A stretch of DNA of 64,000 nt from Buchnera aphidicola (Chaitophorus sp. 3695) (lineage in GTDB: Bacteria > Pseudomonadota > Gammaproteobacteria > Enterobacterales > Enterobacteriaceae). The notes under the pieces are model-generated. The model was given only the letters and a program-made list of their open reading frames with translations, searched no databases and was not told the DNA's origin. The stretch is taken from NCBI RefSeq assembly GCF_964058985.1, contig NZ_OZ060379.1, positions 62,001 to 126,000 of the forward strand. The letters run 5' to 3'. Both the position numbers and the translations under genes were made by a program. Numbering within the stretch: the stretch's first letter is position 1; every line of letters begins with the position of its first letter. Shown in pieces: positions 40,350-49,638 of the stretch.

Positions 40350-42260
40350 ATGCCAGTTATAACTTTTCCTGATGGTTTAAAAAAAAAGTATAAAAATTCA
40401 ATTTCGATTAATAAAATCTTAGAAAATTGTAAAGATATCTATAAAAAAAAATATATCGCTGGATTTTTAAATAATAAAATTGTAGATTTTAATACTATTG
40501 TTACAAAAGATTCAAAGTTATATTTTATTGAAAAAAAAGATAATTTATCTAGACAAATTATTAATAATACATATGTACATTTATTAGGTTATAGCATAAA
40601 AACTTTATGGCCAGAAATTAAATTATATAAATTTTTTTCAAATAATAATGAATTTTATTATGATTTTTATAAAAAAAATTCTTTAAAAGAAAAAGATCTA
40701 TTAATAATTGAAAAAAAAATGCAAGATTTAATAAAAAAAAAATATTATATTTTAAAAAAAGACTTGTATTATAAAGATTTAAATAAAATTTTAAAAGATT
40801 TAAATGAAGATTATAAAATTAAAATTTTAAAATTAAATTTTAAAAAAAATAATTATATTAGTTGTTATTTTCATGAAAATCATATTGATTTTATGATAGA
40901 TATAGAAGCTCCGAAAATAAGTTTTTGTAAATATTTTAAATTAAATAAATTATCTGGTGTATATGTAAATTCAGATAGAAAAAATATAATGATTCAAAGA
41001 ATTTCTGGAATATCTTTTTTAAATAAAAAAAAATTTTTTTTATATTTTAAAAATTTAAAATTAAAAAAAAATTTTGATCATAGAAAATTAAATTTAAATT
41101 TAAATTTATTTCATTTACAAGAAGATGTTCCGGGAATGGTTTTTTGGCATCATAACGGATTATTTATATTTAAAAAATTAAAACATATTATTAGAAAAAA
41201 ATTAGAAAAATATAATTATCAAGAAGTTAAAACACCTATATTAATGAATAGATTAATATGGAAAAAAAGCGGTCATTTAGAAAATTATAAAAATTTAATG
41301 TTTTCAACTTATTCTGATAATAAAGATTATTGCGTTAAACCAATGAATTGTCCTGGTCATATAAAGATTTTTAATCATAAATTAAAATCTTATAGAGATT
41401 TGCCAATTCGTATGTCAGAATTTGGAAGTTGTCATCGTCAAGAGCCTTCTGGAGCATTACATGGTTTAATGCGTTTAAGAAATTTTACTCAAGATGATGC
41501 GCATATTTTTTGTACTAAATCACAATTAGAAGATGAAATTAATCTTTGTATAAAAATGATTTATGAAATATATAATATTTTTTCTTTTAAAAAAATTATT
41601 GTTAAATTATCAACTCGTCCTGATAAAAGAATTGGTGACAATTCTGTATGGGATTATACTGAATCAATATTAAAAAAAGTTTTAGAAAAAAATAATATAT
41701 CTTTTTCTTATCAAATTGGAGATGGTGCATTTTATGGACCTAAAATTGAATTTGATTTACAGGATTCTTTTAATAGAAAATGGCAATGTGGAACAATTCA
41801 ATTAGATTTTTATTTACCTAAAAGATTAGGATCATTTTATATTGATCAAAATAATACAAAAAAATTTCCAGTTTTGATTCATCGAGCTGCATTAGGTTCT
41901 TTAGAACGTTTTATCGGAATTTTACTTGAAGAATATAAAGGATTTCTTCCAATTTGGTTATCGCCTATACAGGTTAAAATTATAAATATTTCACAACAAA
42001 ATATTGAATATTGTAAGATTATATTAAATGTTTTAAAGAAAAATAATATTAGATCTGAATTAGACTTAAGAAACAAAAGTTTAGGTTTGAAAATTAGAGA
42101 AAGTATTTTGCTTAAAATTCCTTATATCTTAATTTGTGGAGATAAAGAAGAAAAAAATAATACTATTTCTTTTAGAAAAATTCGAAAAAAGCATATTTAT
42201 AATATGAGTTTATCAGATTTTTTACAAAAAATTTATAAAAAAAATAACAATTTTAAATAA
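40350..42260 (+). CDS. thrS: Threonyl-tRNA synthetase
   Basis: 636 aa (E. coli 642). Class II synthetase. The N-terminal TGS domain (MPVITFPDGLKKKY, about 1-61) and the editing/SAD region (about 65-225) are present, but the latter is highly diverged: the usual HSCAHLL-type metal motif is not visible and the region reads NTYVHLLGYSIKTLWPE instead. The catalytic core is intact with KPMNCPGHIKIF, the motif 2 region FGSCHRQEPSGALHGL, and motif 3 HRAALGSLERFIGIL. The C-terminal anticodon-binding domain ends the protein. Proofreading of Ser-tRNA-Thr may be weakened. First gene of the thrS-infC-rpmI-rplT-pheST block. Confidence 0.96.
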   Translation: MPVITFPDGLKKKYKNSISINKILENCKDIYKKKYIAGFLNNKIVDFNTIVTKDSKLYFIEKKDNLSRQIINNTYVHLLGYSIKTLWPEIKLYKFFSNNNEFYYDFYKKNSLKEKDLLIIEKKMQDLIKKKYYILKKDLYYKDLNKILKDLNEDYKIKILKLNFKKNNYISCYFHENHIDFMIDIEAPKISFCKYFKLNKLSGVYVNSDRKNIMIQRISGISFLNKKKFFLYFKNLKLKKNFDHRKLNLNLNLFHLQEDVPGMVFWHHNGLFIFKKLKHIIRKKLEKYNYQEVKTPILMNRLIWKKSGHLENYKNLMFSTYSDNKDYCVKPMNCPGHIKIFNHKLKSYRDLPIRMSEFGSCHRQEPSGALHGLMRLRNFTQDDAHIFCTKSQLEDEINLCIKMIYEIYNIFSFKKIIVKLSTRPDKRIGDNSVWDYTESILKKVLEKNNISFSYQIGDGAFYGPKIEFDLQDSFNRKWQCGTIQLDFYLPKRLGSFYIDQNNTKKFPVLIHRAALGSLERFIGILLEEYKGFLPIWLSPIQVKIINISQQNIEYCKIILNVLKKNNIRSELDLRNKSLGLKIRESILLKIPYILICGDKEEKNNTISFRKIRKKHIYNMSLSDFLQKIYKKNNNFK

Positions 42261-42268
42261 ATTTATAT

Positions 42269-42284
42269 GGAGGGATAAAATATT
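42269..42284 (+). promoter_or_regulatory. Strong ribosome-binding site and AUU start of infC
   Basis: GGAGGG at 42269-42274 lies seven bases before ATT at 42282-42284. Translation from this ATT gives the correct IF3 N-terminus. The rare AUU start is the element through which E. coli IF3 limits its own synthesis, so this short region is likely to be autoregulatory here too. Confidence 0.85.
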
Positions 42285-42818
42285 AAAGTCTGGAAAAGAA
42301 CTTCAAGTATAAGACCACATAGAATAAATAATGAAATTCGTGCTCTAAGAGTACGTTTAACCGGTTTAAAAGGAGAAAAGATAGGAATATTTAATATATA
42401 TGATGCTTTAAAAAAAGCTAAAAAAGAAGGTTTAGATTTAGTTGAAATTAGCCCATATGCAGAACCTCCTGTATGTAAAATTATGAATTATGGAAAATTT
42501 ATTTATACTCAAACAAAAGCTTTAAAAGAAAAAAAAAGAAAGCAGAAGGTTATTCATATTAAAGAAATTAAATTTCGACCAAATACAGATGAAGGAGATT
42601 ACCAAGTTAAATTAAGAAGTTTAAAACGTTTTTTAAAAGATGGTCATAAAGTTAAAATTACTCTTCGATATCGAGGAAGAGAAATGGCTCATCAAAAAAT
42701 TGGAATAAAGGTATTACATAGAATTAAATTAGATTTAAGTAATTTTTCTTTAGTAGAGTTTTTTCCTTCTAGAATAGAAGGTAGACAAATGATTATGATT
42801 TTATCTCCTAAGAAATAG
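42282..42818 (+). CDS. infC: Translation initiation factor IF-3
   Basis: 178 aa starting at ATT (E. coli 180 aa, also AUU). The first in-frame ATG (42483) corresponds to the middle of the protein (MNYGKF, E. coli MDYGKF), so using it would delete the N-terminal domain. From the ATT the protein reads [18 protein letters not shown], then [20 protein letters not shown], and in the C-terminal domain [20 protein letters not shown] and [13 protein letters not shown]3 keeps subunits apart and checks the start codon. The gene begins 22 bases after thrS and is followed by rpmI-rplT as in E. coli. Confidence 0.96.
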   Translation: MKVWKRTSSIRPHRINNEIRALRVRLTGLKGEKIGIFNIYDALKKAKKEGLDLVEISPYAEPPVCKIMNYGKFIYTQTKALKEKKRKQKVIHIKEIKFRPNTDEGDYQVKLRSLKRFLKDGHKVKITLRYRGREMAHQKIGIKVLHRIKLDLSNFSLVEFFPSRIEGRQMIMILSPKK

Positions 42819-42871
42819 ATTTATGAGATAAGATAAATATTAATTTATTTTATATATTTTTAGGTATGCTA

Positions 42872-43069
42872 ATGAAAAAATTAAAAACTTTAAAAAGCGC
42901 AGTAAAACGTTTTAAGAAAACCTCTTCTGGTAAATTTAAAAGAAAACAAGCTAATTTAAGACATATTTTAACTAAAAAATCCACTTCTAGAAAAAGAAAT
43001 TTAAGAATAAAGAAAATTATTTCTAAATCAGATATTAAAGTAGTAAAATCTTTTTTTCCGTATAATTAA
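42872..43069 (+). CDS. rpmI: 50S ribosomal protein L35
   Basis: 65 aa, exactly the E. coli length when the second ATG (42872) is used. The upstream ATG at 42866 sits only one base past the AGG (42862-42864), whereas 42872 has seven-base spacing, so the inner start is chosen. [36 protein letters not shown] and the tail FFPYN match L35 throughout. In E. coli, rpmI and rplT are translationally coupled and repressed by L20. Confidence 0.95.
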   Translation: MKKLKTLKSAVKRFKKTSSGKFKRKQANLRHILTKKSTSRKRNLRIKKIISKSDIKVVKSFFPYN

Positions 43070-43114
43070 AATTAAATATTTTATAACATTTTTCAATAAA
43101 TTAAGGATTCTAAA

Positions 43115-43474
43115 ATGGCTCGAGTTAAAAGAGGTGTATTCTCTCATGCTCGTCATAAAAAGATTTTAAAAAAAGCAAAAGGATATTATGGTGCGCGATC
43201 TAGAGTTTATAGAGTTGCTGTTCAAGCAGTTTTAAAAGCTGGTCAATATTCTTATAGAGATAGACGTCAAAAAAAAAGAATTTTTAGAAAATTATGGATT
43301 ACTCGTATTAATGCAGCTGCTAGAGAAAATAATTTATCTTATAGTAATTTTATATATGGGTTAAAAAAAGCATCTATTTTTATTAATCGTAAAATATTAT
43401 CAGATATAGCAGTTTTTGATTCAATATCTTTTAAAAAATTAGTACACACTGCGAATACACATTTACCTCAATAA
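43115..43474 (+). CDS. rplT: 50S ribosomal protein L20
   Basis: 119 aa (E. coli 118). Early assembly protein of the large subunit and, in E. coli, the repressor of the rpmI-rplT mRNA. It starts [19 protein letters not shown], continues [23 protein letters not shown] and [20 protein letters not shown], and ends in the globular domain LVHTANTHL. Shine-Dalgarno AAGGA lies seven to eight bases before the ATG. A terminator-like hairpin lies between rplT and pheS. Confidence 0.97.
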   Translation: MARVKRGVFSHARHKKILKKAKGYYGARSRVYRVAVQAVLKAGQYSYRDRRQKKRIFRKLWITRINAAARENNLSYSNFIYGLKKASIFINRKILSDIAVFDSISFKKLVHTANTHLPQ

Positions 43475-43586
43475 GAACATGTTTTATATAATATTTTTTA
43501 TTTGATTTAATATTATAATAATGAATATTGAATTAAATTTAATATAAAATTTAAAAATTTTTTTTTTAAATTTGAATACAACTGAT

Positions 43587-43611
43587 AAGCTTCCTTAAAA
43601 GGAAGCTTTTT
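43587..43611 (+). terminator. Intrinsic terminator / possible attenuator upstream of pheS
   Basis: AAGCTTCCTT (43587-43596) and AAGGAAGCTT (43599-43608) form a perfect inverted repeat around AA, and a T run follows. It stands out as GC-containing in a very A/T-rich gap. It lies 35 bases before pheS, where E. coli has the pheST attenuator, and 113 bases after rplT. It may terminate the ribosomal protein transcript or attenuate pheST. Confidence 0.75.
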
Positions 43612-43645
43612 AGTATATTATGAATTTTTATGGAAATTTTAAGTT

Positions 43646-44632
43646 ATGAGTGATGATAAAAATTATATTCAGGATATTTTATTAAAATTAAAAAAATGTA
43701 AGAATAAAAATGATTTAAATATCATACGGTCAAAATATTTAGGTTCTAATGGAATTATTACTAAAAAGTTTAGAACGTTAAAAACATTAGATATAAAAAG
43801 TAAAAAAAAAATAAGTATTAAAATAAATAAAATTAAAAAAAAGATTTTAAAATTGTTTTTTTTAAAAAAAAAATCTTTAGAAGAAAAATTAATTCAAAAT
43901 TTACATAAAAACAATAATATTGATCTGTCTTTATCCAGCAAAGAAGTTAATCTTGGTTCAACACATATTATTACTCATTCTATAAATCGTATAATAAAAT
44001 TTTTTTCTAAATTAGGTTTTGAAGCATTATATGGTCCAGAAATAGAAAATGATTATTATAATTTTGATGCATTAAACATTAAGAAAAATCATCCATCTAG
44101 AGATAGTCATGATACTTTTTGGTTTAATCAAAATATTTTATTAAGAACACAAACTTCTAGTATGCAAATTCGTACTATGGAAATGAGAAAACCTCCTGTG
44201 AGAATTATTGTTCCTGGAAAAGTATATAGAAATGATTCTAGCTTAACTCATAGTCCTATGTTTCATCAAGTAGAAGGTTTTATTATAGATAAAAAAGTTA
44301 ACTTTTCTAATTTAAAATGGATTATGAGTAATTTTTTATTATATTTTCTTAAAGAAAAATGTAAAATTCGTTTTAGAAATTCATATTTTCCTTTTACTAC
44401 TCCATCTGCAGAAATAGATATTTTTAATCAAATGTCTAAAAAATGGTTAGAAGTGCTTGGATGTGGTATGATTCATCCTTCAGTTTTAAAAAATGTAAAC
44501 ATTGATTCTAAAAAATATATTGGATGTGCTTTTGGAATCGGGATTGAACGCATAATTATGTTAAAATATAATATTTTAAATATTCGTTCATTTTTTAAAA
44601 ATGATTTAAGATTATTAAAACAATTTAAATAA
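43646..44632 (+). CDS. pheS: Phenylalanyl-tRNA synthetase alpha subunit
   Basis: 328 aa (E. coli 327). Catalytic subunit of the alpha2-beta2 class II synthetase. An N-terminal coiled-coil tRNA-binding arm occupies about residues 1-90 and is Lys-rich. The catalytic core has LGSTHIITHSINRII, the motif 2 region YRNDSSLTHSPMFHQVEGF, PSAEIDIF and the motif 3 segment GCAFGIGIERIIMLKY. The alanine in FGIGIERI matches the phenylalanine-pocket region of the wild-type family. Followed 12 bases later by pheT. Confidence 0.97.
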   Translation: MSDDKNYIQDILLKLKKCKNKNDLNIIRSKYLGSNGIITKKFRTLKTLDIKSKKKISIKINKIKKKILKLFFLKKKSLEEKLIQNLHKNNNIDLSLSSKEVNLGSTHIITHSINRIIKFFSKLGFEALYGPEIENDYYNFDALNIKKNHPSRDSHDTFWFNQNILLRTQTSSMQIRTMEMRKPPVRIIVPGKVYRNDSSLTHSPMFHQVEGFIIDKKVNFSNLKWIMSNFLLYFLKEKCKIRFRNSYFPFTTPSAEIDIFNQMSKKWLEVLGCGMIHPSVLKNVNIDSKKYIGCAFGIGIERIIMLKYNILNIRSFFKNDLRLLKQFK

Positions 44633-44644
44633 TAGTGAGAACAA

Positions 44645-47047
44645 ATGAAATTTAGTTTATCATGGTTAAAAACATTTTTTAAAAAAGATTTAAAAAATTC
44701 CTTGATTTGCAATCAACTAACAGAACTTGGTTTAGAAGTAGAAAATTTACAAAAAAAAAAATATTTTTTTAAAAATTCTTATATTGGAAAAATTATTTCT
44801 ATATCTAATAAAAATCATCAAAAATTTTTAAAAATTGAATTAAAAAAAAATTTTTTAATTGATGTTTTTACAGAAAAAAAAAATTTTTATGTAGGTATGA
44901 AGTTAGCTGTTGGATTAAAGAAAGAATATTCAATAGATTTAGAAAAGTATATTAAAAAAAATAATAACAACAATTCTTTGTCTTGGAAAATATATACGTA
45001 TTATGATTTTGGAATTTTTGGTAATAAAGATTATATCGTAGAGTTTCCTAAAGATCAAGAAATAGGAATTTTAGTTAAAAAATATTTTAAAAAATATCCA
45101 GATGATTTATTAACTTTAAATGTTACTCCTAACAGAAATGATTGTTTAGGAATATTAGGTATAGCAAGAGAATTATCTGTTATTAATAATTTAAAATTAA
45201 AAAATAAATTTAAAAAATTGAATAATTTTAATAAAATAGAATATAAAAATAATTTTAAAATTTCTATATCTGATAACAATATTTGTTCTAGTTATTTTAT
45301 AAAAATTATTAAAAATATAGATTTATCTATAAAGACTCCTTTTTGGATCCAAGAAAGATTAAGAAAATCTCATATTCAGTCTATTAATATTGTTTATGAT
45401 GTTATTCATTATGTTTCGCTTGAATTTGGTCAATCTATTCATGTTTTTGATTTAGATAAATTTAAAAAAAAAAAAATAAAGATTAGGTTGTCTAATATTA
45501 ATGACAATATTTTATTTAAAAATAATTCTTTAATTAAAATTTTTAAAGATACATTAGTTTTTGAAAATGATAAAAAAATTATTTCTTTGGGTGGTTTTAT
45601 TAATTCTCAAGATTTTTTAATAAATAAAAACACAAAAAATATTTATATAGGAACTGGAGTTTTTAAAGATAATTTAATTAATTATATTAAAACAAAATAT
45701 AATAAATATTATAAATCTTATGATAATCATTATAGACGATGCGAACATAATCTATGTGTTTTTTCTTTAGAGCGTATTTCAAAAATATTATCTAATTTAT
45801 TTTTTTGTATGAATATATCTAATATTTGTATGATTAAAAATAAAAAAGATATTAAAAAAAAAATATTTTTATCATATAAAAAAATTAATAAAGTCTTAGG
45901 TGTTACTATTAATAAATTTATAATTTTAGATATATTAAAAAAATTAGAATATTTAATTTTTGAATCATTACATAGATTAATAGTTATTCCTCCTTTTTTT
46001 CGTTCAGATATTATATTTCCAGAAGATGTTATATCTGATATAATACGTTTTTATGGATATCATAAATTACCTAATTTACCTTTAGAATTAAATACAATAG
46101 TACCAAAAAAAAATTTAATTTTAAATAAATTATCTCAAATAAAGAAATTTTTATCTAATAGAGGGTATTCTGAAGTTATAAATTATAGTTTTACTGATAA
46201 AATTTCTCAGAAATTATTTTTTAAAAATAGAAAACTTATAAAAATAGTTAATCCAATTTCTAAAGATTTAGCTTATATGCGAACATCTTTATTTTCTGGA
46301 TTATTAAAAAATATAAGTTATAATTTAAATCGTCAACAAGAAAATTTTCGTTTATTTGAAAGTGGATTATGTTTTATTCAAAATAAAAATAAAGAATCTA
46401 AAATTGATCAAAATTTATATTTGTCAGGTATTATTAGTGGAAGTAAATATCAAAGAAATTGGTGTAATAAAAAAATAAAATTTAATTTTTATGATTTAAA
46501 ATATGATATAGAAAAATTTTTATCATATGTTTATAATATAAATAATATTTTTTTTAAAAAATCTTATATAAATGGATTTGATTTAAATATATGCGCAAAA
46601 ATTTATTTTAAGAATATTAAATTAGGATACATTGGATTATTAAGTTCTTCTATTAATAAATTTTTTAATATTATAAACCATATTTTTGCTTTTGAAATTT
46701 TTGTAAAAAGAATTCCTATATTAAAAAATAATTCTATACAAGAATGTTCTTTTTATCCTTATAGTATAAGAGATATTTCAATTATTATCTCTAATTCTAT
46801 AGCTGCTGCAGATGTTATTCAAGAATGTTATAAAATTTCTTTAAAAAATATTTTTAAAGTTATAATTATTGATATATATCAAGGAAATAAAATTCCTATA
46901 AATAAAAAAAGTTTATCTTTAAGAATTTTTTTTCAAAGTATAAAAAAAAATTTTACTTATAATGATATAGAAGTGTTATTTAGAAAATGTATTTATAGAA
47001 TTCAAGATAAATTTAAAGCAGTATTGCGAGATAATAAATTTGTTTAA
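44645..47047 (+). CDS. pheT: Phenylalanyl-tRNA synthetase beta subunit
   Basis: 800 aa (E. coli 795). Holds the tRNA-binding OB domain (about 40-150), the B3/B4 editing domain for Tyr-tRNA-Phe (about 210-400), B5 (about 400-475, with FPEDVISDIIRFYGYHKLP), the pseudo-catalytic core (about 480-700) and the C-terminal ferredoxin-fold anticodon domain (about 705-800, SIRDISIII). MKFSLSWLKTFF and NVTPNRNDCLGILGIARE match the family. Long Lys/Asn-rich stretches show strong A/T drift but there is no break. Confidence 0.97.
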   Translation: MKFSLSWLKTFFKKDLKNSLICNQLTELGLEVENLQKKKYFFKNSYIGKIISISNKNHQKFLKIELKKNFLIDVFTEKKNFYVGMKLAVGLKKEYSIDLEKYIKKNNNNNSLSWKIYTYYDFGIFGNKDYIVEFPKDQEIGILVKKYFKKYPDDLLTLNVTPNRNDCLGILGIARELSVINNLKLKNKFKKLNNFNKIEYKNNFKISISDNNICSSYFIKIIKNIDLSIKTPFWIQERLRKSHIQSINIVYDVIHYVSLEFGQSIHVFDLDKFKKKKIKIRLSNINDNILFKNNSLIKIFKDTLVFENDKKIISLGGFINSQDFLINKNTKNIYIGTGVFKDNLINYIKTKYNKYYKSYDNHYRRCEHNLCVFSLERISKILSNLFFCMNISNICMIKNKKDIKKKIFLSYKKINKVLGVTINKFIILDILKKLEYLIFESLHRLIVIPPFFRSDIIFPEDVISDIIRFYGYHKLPNLPLELNTIVPKKNLILNKLSQIKKFLSNRGYSEVINYSFTDKISQKLFFKNRKLIKIVNPISKDLAYMRTSLFSGLLKNISYNLNRQQENFRLFESGLCFIQNKNKESKIDQNLYLSGIISGSKYQRNWCNKKIKFNFYDLKYDIEKFLSYVYNINNIFFKKSYINGFDLNICAKIYFKNIKLGYIGLLSSSINKFFNIINHIFAFEIFVKRIPILKNNSIQECSFYPYSIRDISIIISNSIAAADVIQECYKISLKNIFKVIIIDIYQGNKIPINKKSLSLRIFFQSIKKNFTYNDIEVLFRKCIYRIQDKFKAVLRDNKFV

Positions 47048-47061
47048 AAATATTTATAGTA

Positions 47062-47088
47062 TATCTCTTATTTAAGAGATAATTTTTT
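47062..47088 (+). terminator. Intrinsic terminator after pheT
   Basis: TATCTCTT (47062-47069) pairs with AAGAGATA (47074-47081) around ATTT and is followed by ATTTTTT. It lies 15 bases after the pheT stop, so it ends the thrS-pheT transcription block. Confidence 0.7.
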
Positions 47089-47545
47089 ATACAATTCATG
47101 TATATTTTTTTAAAATATACTTTATATTAATTTTAATTATTATATTTACATTTATAATAAAAGGAATAATCTATGTTAGATTTTTTTCTTTCAATTTATT
47201 TTAATTAATCGTTTTATAAATTTTTTTATTTTTTTTATTTATTTTTAATATCATTAAAAAAAATAAAAAATTAATCTGATAAATATTATTTAAAAAATAA
47301 TTAAATTTATTATAAAAATATTTTTTATTAGAAATATAAAAAATTTATATAGATTAAAATTTTTAAATTTTATTAAAAAATATAATTTTTAATAAAAAAA
47401 TTTTATATTAAATAGTTTTACTAAGTAAAAATATTTAATGTTTATAATAAAATAATGTATTGCAAATGAATTTCTTTGACTAAAAAATTTAAAAATATTT
47501 TATTTTTAAATATTTTTAGTCAAGTTAAAATTATAAAAAATATTA
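47089..47545. other. Gene-free gap between pheT and glyS (ihfA expected)
   Basis: About 460 bases without a recognisable gene. In E. coli, and I believe in less reduced Buchnera, ihfA (himA) follows pheT. Here only a 12-codon frame is seen (MLDFFLSIYFN from 47174), preceded by a good AAAGGAAT ribosome-binding site, which may mark where ihfA once began. Its residues do not resemble IHF. The rest is A/T-rich filler plus a long hairpin next to glyS. Confidence 0.55.
47476..47523. terminator. Long hairpin downstream of glyS
   Basis: TTGACTAAAAA (47476-47486) and TTTTTAGTCAA (47513-47523) are perfect complements, and the inner bases extend the pairing with one bulge. It lies 22 bases past the glyS stop on the minus strand. 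No T tract follows on that strand, so it may protect the 3' end of the glyQS mRNA or act as an imperfect terminator. Confidence 0.4.
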
Positions 47546-49618
47546 TTAGTATAAATAATTAAAAATAGCTATTTTCTGAAAAGTTTTTTTTATCATATAT
47601 AAAATATTTAATCTATTTTTTTGTATTTTTTTAATTTTATGATTAATTTGAATTTCATTAAAAAATTTTTCTAAAAGATCATGAATATTTATGATTTCTT
47701 TAATAGATTTTTTATATTTTTCTTTTTGATTTAAAACATTAATTTTAATATTTATGTGTTGAATTTTTTCAAATAATTTTTTTTCTAAATCGTATTTAAA
47801 TAATTTAGGATTAATTTTAAATGAATCTGAAAAATTTTTATTTTTTAAAATATTTGTAATTCTTTTATTAATATTTAATATTTTTTTTGCGTATTTTGAT
47901 TTAAGAAATTTAATAATCATTATAATTTTTTTATTAATTTGTAGTATATTAATTTTTTTTAAGTTAATTATAGATTTAATAATATTTTTAATATTTTTTT
48001 CGTTTTTATAAAAATAATAAAATCTATTTATAATAAATAAATTTATTTTATATATAATTTTTTTTATATTCGTTTTAATTTTATATATTAAAATTATTTT
48101 TTTTACTAATTTATTTAAATTAAATGAAATTTTATAACAAATTATTATTTTTATAATACTTATAGAAATTCTTCTTAATGCAAATGGATCTTTATCTCCT
48201 TTAGGTACTTTACCTATAATAAACATACCTATCAATGTATCTAATTTATCTGTTATAGATAATGCAATACCTATATTTGAAGTAGGTAATTTATCATTTT
48301 TGTATTTTGGCAAGTAATATTCTTGTAAAGCTTTGTAGACTTCTTTTTTTTCTTTATTATATTTTGCATAATAAGATCCAATTATTCCTTGTAGATCTGG
48401 AAATTCTAATACCATATAGCTAATAATATCACATTTGGATAGAAAAGCTGCTCTCTGAGCATTTTTAATATTAAATAAAATTTTTTTTTGTAATAATAAT
48501 ATTATTTTTTTTAATCTATTTGTTTTATCTTCTAAATTACCTAAATGTTCATGAAATAAAACATTTTTTAGTAGTTTTTTATTATCAGATAATTTATTTT
48601 TCATATCTTTTTTAAAAAAGAAATTTATATCTTGTAGTTTAGAAGATATTACTGTTTTATAGCTAGATATAATTTTATTGGATTTTTTAGTTTGTGTATT
48701 AATAATACAAATAAATTTAGATTTTAATTTTTTATTTTTTTTAAATAATGGAAAACATTTTAGATGATTTTCAATAATATAAATAATAATTTTTTTAGGT
48801 AAAGATAAAAATTTTTTTTTAAAAGATATAATTATTGCAGAAGGCCATTCTACTAAAGCTGTAATTTCTTCTAACAAATATTTATTTATTATAAGAAAGC
48901 TTTGATTTTTTTTTGCTAAATTTAAAATATTTTTTTGAATTCTATCTTTTCTAACTTTATAGTCTACAATTATTTTTCCTTTTTCTTTCAAAATAGATGA
49001 ATAATCTTTAGCATTTGAAATATTTATTTTAGATTTATTTTTAATTAAATAATGACATTGTGTTTGTCTGGTTGGAGTTAAACCAAAAATTTTTTTAGAA
49101 ATAATTTTTTTATTAATTAACATGATAATATTTCTAATTGGTCGAATAAATTTATATTTTGTATCATTCCATTTCATTAAATGAGGATGTGAACATTTAT
49201 AAAAAATTTTTTTTGTAATTTTAAATAATTTTTCTGAAAAATCTTTATATTTTTTTTTTTTTTTATATATTAACCATTTTTTTTTACCTTTTTGAAAGAT
49301 TTGAATATTTTTTTTATTAATATTAAATTTTTTTATCCATGATAATGCTGGTTTTTGTATAATTCCTTTTTCATTAAATGCAATAGAAATAGGAGGACCT
49401 TTTTGTATAATATATTCATTTTTTTGATTATATTTAAAATTTTTTATTTGAATAGCTATTCTTCTAGATGTAGCAAACCAGTTTATTTTATTATAAATAA
49501 TATTTTCGATTTTTAATTTTTGAATAAATTTTTTATAAAAAAATAAAGAAATTTTTTTTAATTTTTTTGCTGGTAGATCTTCTGTATTTATTTCTACTAA
49601 AAAAGTTTTTTTTTTCAT
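47546..49618 (-). CDS. glyS: Glycyl-tRNA synthetase beta subunit
   Basis: 690 aa (E. coli 689). Partner of GlyQ in the bacterial alpha2-beta2 enzyme; supplies tRNA recognition. Family blocks: KTFLVEINTEDLPAKKLK at the start, WFATSRRIAI, QKGPPISIAF, ALVEWPSAII, VLFHEHLGNLEDKT, FPDLQGIIGSYYAKY and GDKDPFALRR. The C-terminal half is extremely Lys/Ile/Asn-rich but uninterrupted. It begins about 20 bases after glyQ, so the two are co-transcribed leftward. Confidence 0.97.
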   Translation of the reverse strand: MKKKTFLVEINTEDLPAKKLKKISLFFYKKFIQKLKIENIIYNKINWFATSRRIAIQIKNFKYNQKNEYIIQKGPPISIAFNEKGIIQKPALSWIKKFNINKKNIQIFQKGKKKWLIYKKKKKYKDFSEKLFKITKKIFYKCSHPHLMKWNDTKYKFIRPIRNIIMLINKKIISKKIFGLTPTRQTQCHYLIKNKSKINISNAKDYSSILKEKGKIIVDYKVRKDRIQKNILNLAKKNQSFLIINKYLLEEITALVEWPSAIIISFKKKFLSLPKKIIIYIIENHLKCFPLFKKNKKLKSKFICIINTQTKKSNKIISSYKTVISSKLQDINFFFKKDMKNKLSDNKKLLKNVLFHEHLGNLEDKTNRLKKIILLLQKKILFNIKNAQRAAFLSKCDIISYMVLEFPDLQGIIGSYYAKYNKEKKEVYKALQEYYLPKYKNDKLPTSNIGIALSITDKLDTLIGMFIIGKVPKGDKDPFALRRISISIIKIIICYKISFNLNKLVKKIILIYKIKTNIKKIIYKINLFIINRFYYFYKNEKNIKNIIKSIINLKKINILQINKKIIMIIKFLKSKYAKKILNINKRITNILKNKNFSDSFKINPKLFKYDLEKKLFEKIQHINIKINVLNQKEKYKKSIKEIINIHDLLEKFFNEIQINHKIKKIQKNRLNILYMIKKTFQKIAIFNYLY

Positions 49619-49638
49619 TTCAAAATTCTCTTTTTTTT

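Noticed and set aside
42483-42485. ATG as start of infC
   Set aside because: It would remove the whole N-terminal domain; the frame is open and conserved up to the ATT at 42282.
47174-47209. 12-codon frame with good ribosome-binding site after pheT
   Set aside because: Too short and unlike any known peptide; mentioned only as a possible stub of ihfA, not called as a gene.
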